Position numbers and translations under genes: made by a program. A DNA stretch of 64,000 nt from Balanoglossus misakiensis (lineage: Eukaryota > Hemichordata), in contig CM082576.2 of the NCBI GenBank assembly GCA_040954595.2, positions 17,484,001-17,548,000 on the forward strand, read 5' to 3'. Within the stretch, counting starts at the first letter, position 1. Each line of letters opens with the position of its first letter. A model generated the notes under the pieces. That model worked only from the letters and a program-made list of their open reading frames with translations, did no database searches and was not told the origin of the DNA. Positions 60,901 through 64,000 of the stretch are shown in pieces.

Positions 60901-63272
60901 AAATTTTCGTTCAGAAATTATGGAAAGAAAAACTTCATTGGGATGAACCTCTATCAACTGATCTTCGTAACGAATGGGTCGGAATATACCGCGAATTGCA
61001 AGCCGTCACCCAAGTTCAAATTCCGCGCCGGATTCTCAACTCTAACACTGGTGACGACGCGTTTGAATTACACGTATTTTCCGATGCTAGCAAGAAAGCT
61101 TACGGCGCTGCAGTTTATTTACGTCACCGAACTTCGGCCGAAACCGCGCTCGTAATGTCTAAGAGTAAAGTGACCCCCGTCAAATTAATGACAATACCGC
61201 GTGCCGAATTGATGGGAGCCTTGTTAGGATCACGACTCGTGAAATTTGTTCATTCTAGTCTCAGCGAACAAGTCAGGATTGAAAAGTGTATCCTGTGGTC
61301 AGATAGTCAGATCGTTCTACATTGGTTACAAGGCAACAAAACACTGCCCTGCTTTGTAAACAATAGAGTCGCTGAAATCAAAGCGAATGAAATCTTGAAT
61401 GATTACAAGTATTGTCCTACAACAGATAATCCGGCTGATCTGTTATCACGCGGCATCTCAACATCACACCTGACCAACAACGCGCTGTGGTGGCACGGTC
61501 CTCAATGGCTGAAACACGGCGATTGGCCAATCTGTGAAGTGTTTGATAGTCAGGTATTACACATCGCCGATGAAATTTCTCCGCCTGAGGTTGACAAAGG
61601 TACACCTCAACAACCCACCACATATGTTGGTATCGCGGACATCATCAACGCATCTAATTACAGCACGTTGTCAAAACTACTACGCGTAAGCGCATACGTG
61701 TTACGATTCGTTCACAACGTGAAAGTAAAGAAACAAGATCGCCACGTCGACACCTTGAGCGCACGCGAAATTAACGCCGCGGAAAAACTATGGGTACACG
61801 ATGTTCAGAATCGCGCGTACCCGACAGAGATAAGGGCCCTGACAGCGAAACAAAATTCAGCGGGCCAATTAACTCGCCAACTTCGACTATTTCTCGATGA
61901 AGAAGGTTTCATTCGTGTTGGCGGCAGGCTTCATAATGCGCCAATAAGTTGTGAAGCGAAATTTCCACTCCTACTACCACGAACGAGCTACTTCACAACA
62001 CTCATGGTAGTGGCCATCCACTCGCGAGCGAAACATTCTGGATCGCAGACAACGACCACGCTCATTCGCCAAAGGTTTTGGATCCCCCAAATTCGACCTT
62101 TCGTTCGTTCAATACTGAAAAAATGTGTTGTCTGTAAATTGGTGTGTGGGAAGCCATACAGAAAACCAATCCCTGCACCTTTACAGAGCTGTAGATTACG
62201 CGAAGCTCCTCCCTTTACGACCACTGGCGTAGATTTCACCGGTGCCGTGTATGTCTCAACCGGTAAGTCCGAACAAAAGGCATACATTTGTTTATTCACT
62301 TGCGCTGTGACTCGTGCAATCCACTTAGAGCTAGTGACCGATTTGACTGCCGAAACATTCTTACGTGCCTTTAGACGGTTCGCAGCCAGGCGCTCGTTAC
62401 CACGTAAAATCATGTCGGACAACGGGTCTACGTACTTATCTGCGTCGGAAGAGATAGGAAAACTGTTAAGGTCGGATGCCGTACAAAACCACTTTGCGAA
62501 TTGCCGCGTAGAATGGTGTTTTATACCAAAACGCGCTCCTTGGTTTGGAGGCTTTTGGGAGAGATTGATCGGCCTCACTAAAACATCTCTCAGAAAGGTT
62601 CTAGGTCGACGCTTCGTGTCTGTTGATGAACTACAGACGGTCCTCACCGAAATCGAGGCTACCCTAAACGATCGTCCCCTCACTCATCTTTCTTCGGATT
62701 CCAACGATCTACCACCCCTGACCCCTTCACACTTATTGTATGGCCGTCCTATCACTACATTGCCATACTACACCGTTGATGATAGCGAGCTAAATGACCC
62801 AACTTTCGGCAATCATGAGAATCTTCAAAGAAGAGCCGAATATTTAGCCAAAATTCACTGTCACTTCTGGAGGAGATGGTCCCAAGAGTATTTGAATGCA
62901 TTACGTGAACAGGACAAAATCTCTGGGAAGGGGGTCCTACAAAATCAAATTCGGGTGGGTGATGTCGTTCTGGTCGAAAATAAATCTCTGCCACGAATAA
63001 AATGGTCACTTGCCCTAGTAGAGAGGCTTGAGATAGGTAACGATGGTTTAGCACGTTCTGCTTGCATAAGAACGCGAACTGGCACGACTAACAGACCTAT
63101 TACAAAACTGTACCCTTTAGAGATCAATCTTGAGTCAGAGGACAATCTAAACCACGTAGACATTGGAAATACACGTACTGAGTACAACAATGTGGACACC
63201 ACACGACCAGTACGTGTAGCGGGTATAAGAGCCCGACAACGCTTGAGAGAACTCTCTTCTGTTCTTTATTAA
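57966..63272 (+). CDS. Gag-Pol polyprotein of BEL/Pao retrotransposon
   Basis: A single 1768-residue frame provides the capsid and all enzymes for retrotransposition in cytoplasmic particles and the nucleus. Residues 1-100 are charged and helical. About 128-290 form the Gag domain of the DUF1759 type (LPKLTLAPFTGD...W at 130 onward). Three CCHC knuckles bind RNA: C336-C339-H344-C349, C368-C371-H375-C380 and C386-C389-H393-C398. The aspartic protease (DUF1758 type) has D452-D-G-S in place of the usual D-S/T-G. Reverse transcriptase (about 700-960) has D787 (SADIEKAF) and YVDN at 863-866. RNase H has D1040, E1081, D1113 and D1158. Integrase has the HHCC finger H1352, H1357, C1387, C1390, then D1423, D1485 and E1532. 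A DUF5641-type C-terminal domain follows (about 1625-1750). The ATG at 57966 is the first after the primer site. There is no frameshift between gag and pol. Codon usage is more GC-rich than the AT-rich surroundings. Confidence 0.96.
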   Translation: MEKDKRSRRGHRSQMTKLIVKAGNITSTETPLEKDQLAVLEATLDNITERLEQLKVLDERILDEVDDDNFDEEYAAADDYRIEIYDQLVKFKKFLQEQSSPPSNQAGPPLGSSQVSLSSVSSQPSRKVNLPKLTLAPFTGDVLTWQSFRDGFDAAVHDDTSIDDVQKFQYLRAHLRGEAARKIQNLPLTRDHYHEALDLLTKSYGRPQKIISAYMKALWQLEKPTGTLNSMIIFHDNMESYIRGLNALGKSDDNFGDLLIPIILEKLPANIRRQISRDQGEEEWTLKGLREAIRREIEADRAGQPTEDLDIHTEHLPATAAFVTTTHQKPMRPAQCAFCKRSGHRPTECQVVTDKRRRLEIVKRDRLCYNCLGNHRVSDCKSKFKCQVCKRKHHTTICMVEMSRQPATPREDVHTFVSSDTSQKSPVLLKTAVADVSAKGSRASEPATLLFDDGSQRTFITERTARTIGINVDRCESEVINVSTLGAKSTGLRSLKVTDVTVIIPNNSNVSIRALIVPQITTPLRNYFQPSVSLARLPYLQGLELAHPVSDIHDFEISILVGADFYYSFVGDHIVRGKGPTAVSSKLGYLLSGPLLSQSANPCPASTVMHVATHTSNEDHLLQKFWDVESIGITDATNHGLETTYDSFTQTHLRQQNGRYVSKLPWRQDHAPLPTNQDICEKRTRSMVRRLSPETRQVYNKLINDQLARGFIEPVSNDDVNSGHYLPHHPVKKNSETTPIRIVYDCSCKTANNPSLNDCLDTGPSLLNDLASILLRFRMHKFGVSADIEKAFLQVGLHESDRDFTKFMWLSDPRDPNSPFTVYRFKVVLFGAACSPFILNATVKFHLESDGSETATDLSRNIYVDNVLSGRDSETELVGYHTETVNLMKSSGFNLREWATNSAELKEIVTNANIACSDSIANVLGLRWDTDSDLLGYPNKVANHSTDNDPLVTKREVVSATASLYDPLGFITPVHINAKIFVQKLWKEKLHWDEPLSTDLRNEWVGIYRELQAVTQVQIPRRILNSNTGDDAFELHVFSDASKKAYGAAVYLRHRTSAETALVMSKSKVTPVKLMTIPRAELMGALLGSRLVKFVHSSLSEQVRIEKCILWSDSQIVLHWLQGNKTLPCFVNNRVAEIKANEILNDYKYCPTTDNPADLLSRGISTSHLTNNALWWHGPQWLKHGDWPICEVFDSQVLHIADEISPPEVDKGTPQQPTTYVGIADIINASNYSTLSKLLRVSAYVLRFVHNVKVKKQDRHVDTLSAREINAAEKLWVHDVQNRAYPTEIRALTAKQNSAGQLTRQLRLFLDEEGFIRVGGRLHNAPISCEAKFPLLLPRTSYFTTLMVVAIHSRAKHSGSQTTTTLIRQRFWIPQIRPFVRSILKKCVVCKLVCGKPYRKPIPAPLQSCRLREAPPFTTTGVDFTGAVYVSTGKSEQKAYICLFTCAVTRAIHLELVTDLTAETFLRAFRRFAARRSLPRKIMSDNGSTYLSASEEIGKLLRSDAVQNHFANCRVEWCFIPKRAPWFGGFWERLIGLTKTSLRKVLGRRFVSVDELQTVLTEIEATLNDRPLTHLSSDSNDLPPLTPSHLLYGRPITTLPYYTVDDSELNDPTFGNHENLQRRAEYLAKIHCHFWRRWSQEYLNALREQDKISGKGVLQNQIRVGDVVLVENKSLPRIKWSLALVERLEIGNDGLARSACIRTRTGTTNRPITKLYPLEINLESEDNLNHVDIGNTRTEYNNVDTTRPVRVAGIRARQRLRELSSVLY

Positions 63273-63677
63273 TAATGCAATTTCAGTGTACGGACATTGT
63301 TACACGACTCATGTGTGATATTTAAACAATGAGAGATTTCTTTAACCTTGTACATGTATTTGAATCCTTTCCATGTAGCATTTTTTGTGCATTCAATTTT
63401 TTGTTGAAATTTCATTGTATTGAGAGCCTTTCATTGTATTGCGAGCTTTGTTTCACCTGTTGCCTAGTTTAATTAGTTTTTTTTGACGTGTTTTCTGATT
63501 TCGAGATTTATCACCTGTTATAACAGGTTATTCCTTAGTTTATTGAAGTTTGAGATTATCGAAGAGTATTACATATCTTTTTTGCAAGTGCATAAATATC
63601 TTGTTTATGAGATTAAGAAGTTTTTCGCACTTCCTTTTTGATGTTTATTTGTAGTTTATCTGTAATTTCTTGCGGGC
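63273..63677 (+). other. 3' untranslated region of the retrotransposon
   Basis: T-rich sequence between the Gag-Pol stop and the purine tract. No frame encodes an envelope or accessory protein. A short direct repeat (TTTCATTGTATTG at about 63410 and 63428) and an ATCACCTGTTATAACAGGTTA inverted repeat near 63509 are visible. Confidence 0.7.
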
Positions 63678-63684
63678 GGGAGGA
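63678..63684 (+). other. Polypurine tract
   Basis: GGGAGGA directly before the 3' LTR, preceded by GCGGGC. This is the expected primer for plus-strand DNA synthesis. Confidence 0.8.
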
Positions 63685-63971
63685 TGTCGGAGACCACACA
63701 CGGCATATTATAGACTCCGCCCACGATTTGTCTGTCAGACATGTAATCTTCATCAGACATGTAATTCCTTATTTACTACCCGTGTGACGCCGGTCACCAA
63801 ACCTATTGTACCAGGTGTGAATGCCAAAGTTCACCACACGGTATATAAACCGCAGAGTTTGTGACAATAAACTAGACTTGAATTTGGTATTGAAACTCAC
63901 GCATCTCGTCTCACTTCCCGGCCATTCGTCCCTCTCCACTCCCTGAACCCCTCTCAAGTGTACGCCGTACA
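63685..63971 (+). repeat. 3' LTR
   Basis: 287 bp, with no difference from the 5' LTR seen on reading. AATAAA at 63866-63871 would serve as the polyadenylation signal. Confidence 0.96.
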
Positions 63972-63976
63972 AAAAG
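63972..63976. other. Target-site duplication, right (AAAAG)
   Basis: Second copy of AAAAG. The 5S spacer continues with CCAAAAATTGAAAGCTG as in the other units. Confidence 0.92.
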
Positions 63977-64000
63977 CCAAAAATTGAAAGCTGTTTGAAT
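63977..64000. repeat. 5S spacer resumes after the insertion
   Basis: CCAAAAATTGAAAGCTGTTTG continues unit 33's spacer exactly where it broke at 57657, so the array extends beyond the window. Confidence 0.95.

Larger units (their letters stand above)
57658..63971 (+). mobile_element. Complete BEL/Pao LTR retrotransposon
   Basis: A 6314-bp element with 287-bp LTRs that appear identical, a primer-binding site 5 bases after the 5' LTR, one uninterrupted Gag-Pol frame, a purine tract before the 3' LTR and a 5-bp AAAAG duplication. Domain order protease, reverse transcriptase, RNase H, integrase, together with the triple CCHC knuckle and the C-terminal domain after integrase, places it in BEL/Pao and not Ty3 or Copia. 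There is no third, env-like frame. The lack of LTR divergence and the intact frame suggest a very recent insertion that may still be active. Confidence 0.96.

Noticed and set aside
58764-63202. Antisense and alternate frames inside Gag-Pol, including a 231-codon one at 61988-62683
   Set aside because: They shadow a long, domain-complete frame and carry no recognisable features.
63273-63684. An env-like third gene in the retrotransposon
   Set aside because: The interval between the Gag-Pol stop and the purine tract is only about 400 bp, T-rich, and has no frame of useful length.

Overview
The window is animal nuclear DNA, most likely from a marine invertebrate. A complete BEL/Pao LTR retrotransposon (a class known only from metazoans), a tandem 5S rRNA gene array, and many short-TIR DNA transposons with TTAA or TTA target duplications all point that way. 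The 5S sequence and the frequent AGGCCT context would fit an invertebrate deuterostome, but I cannot fix the phylum. There is no sign of bacterial operons, CRISPR or a single-copy host protein gene.

Layout. (1) 1-11,040: layers of repeats. A dispersed element, here called R, opens with a perfect 8-bp-stem hairpin and a GTAT-rich tract. It occurs complete at 421-1300 and at 8037-9636. A third copy (1623-11040) has been split by two TTAA-flanked insertions: TE-A (2056-7845) and TE-B (7990-10332). The uninterrupted R copy sits inside TE-B and supplies the empty site for both insertions. TE-A in turn holds a 5.3-kb element with ~1.5-kb inverted repeats (2450-3970 and 6252-7731) around a decayed transposon-type protein gene (about 4379-5804). 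(2) 11,041-14,292: mostly anonymous sequence, with a Harbinger-like MITE (12896-13678) inserted beside a stray piece of 5S-spacer-like sequence, and a decayed 5S 3' end at the array edge. (3) 14,293-57,657: a tandem array of 33 5S rRNA genes, all on the minus strand, in units of about 1.30 kb. The spacers fall into a few types that form a four-unit (~5.2 kb) higher-order repeat. One unit has lost its 5S gene. (4) 57,658-63,971: an intact BEL/Pao element inserted in the spacer of the 33rd unit, with two identical 287-bp LTRs, a 5-bp target duplication and a single 1768-codon Gag-Pol frame. (5) 63,972-64,000: the interrupted 5S spacer resumes.

How the parts relate. The 5S genes carry their own internal Pol III promoters and T-run terminators and are independently transcribed units. 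Their spacers show the marks of unequal exchange and conversion: hybrid units, multi-unit duplications, small deletions and a 73-bp duplication. The retrotransposon encodes everything needed for its own copying (Gag with zinc knuckles, protease, reverse transcriptase, RNase H, integrase) and looks very recent. The many short reading frames in the 5S spacers, on both strands, are by-products of repetition and are not listed as genes.
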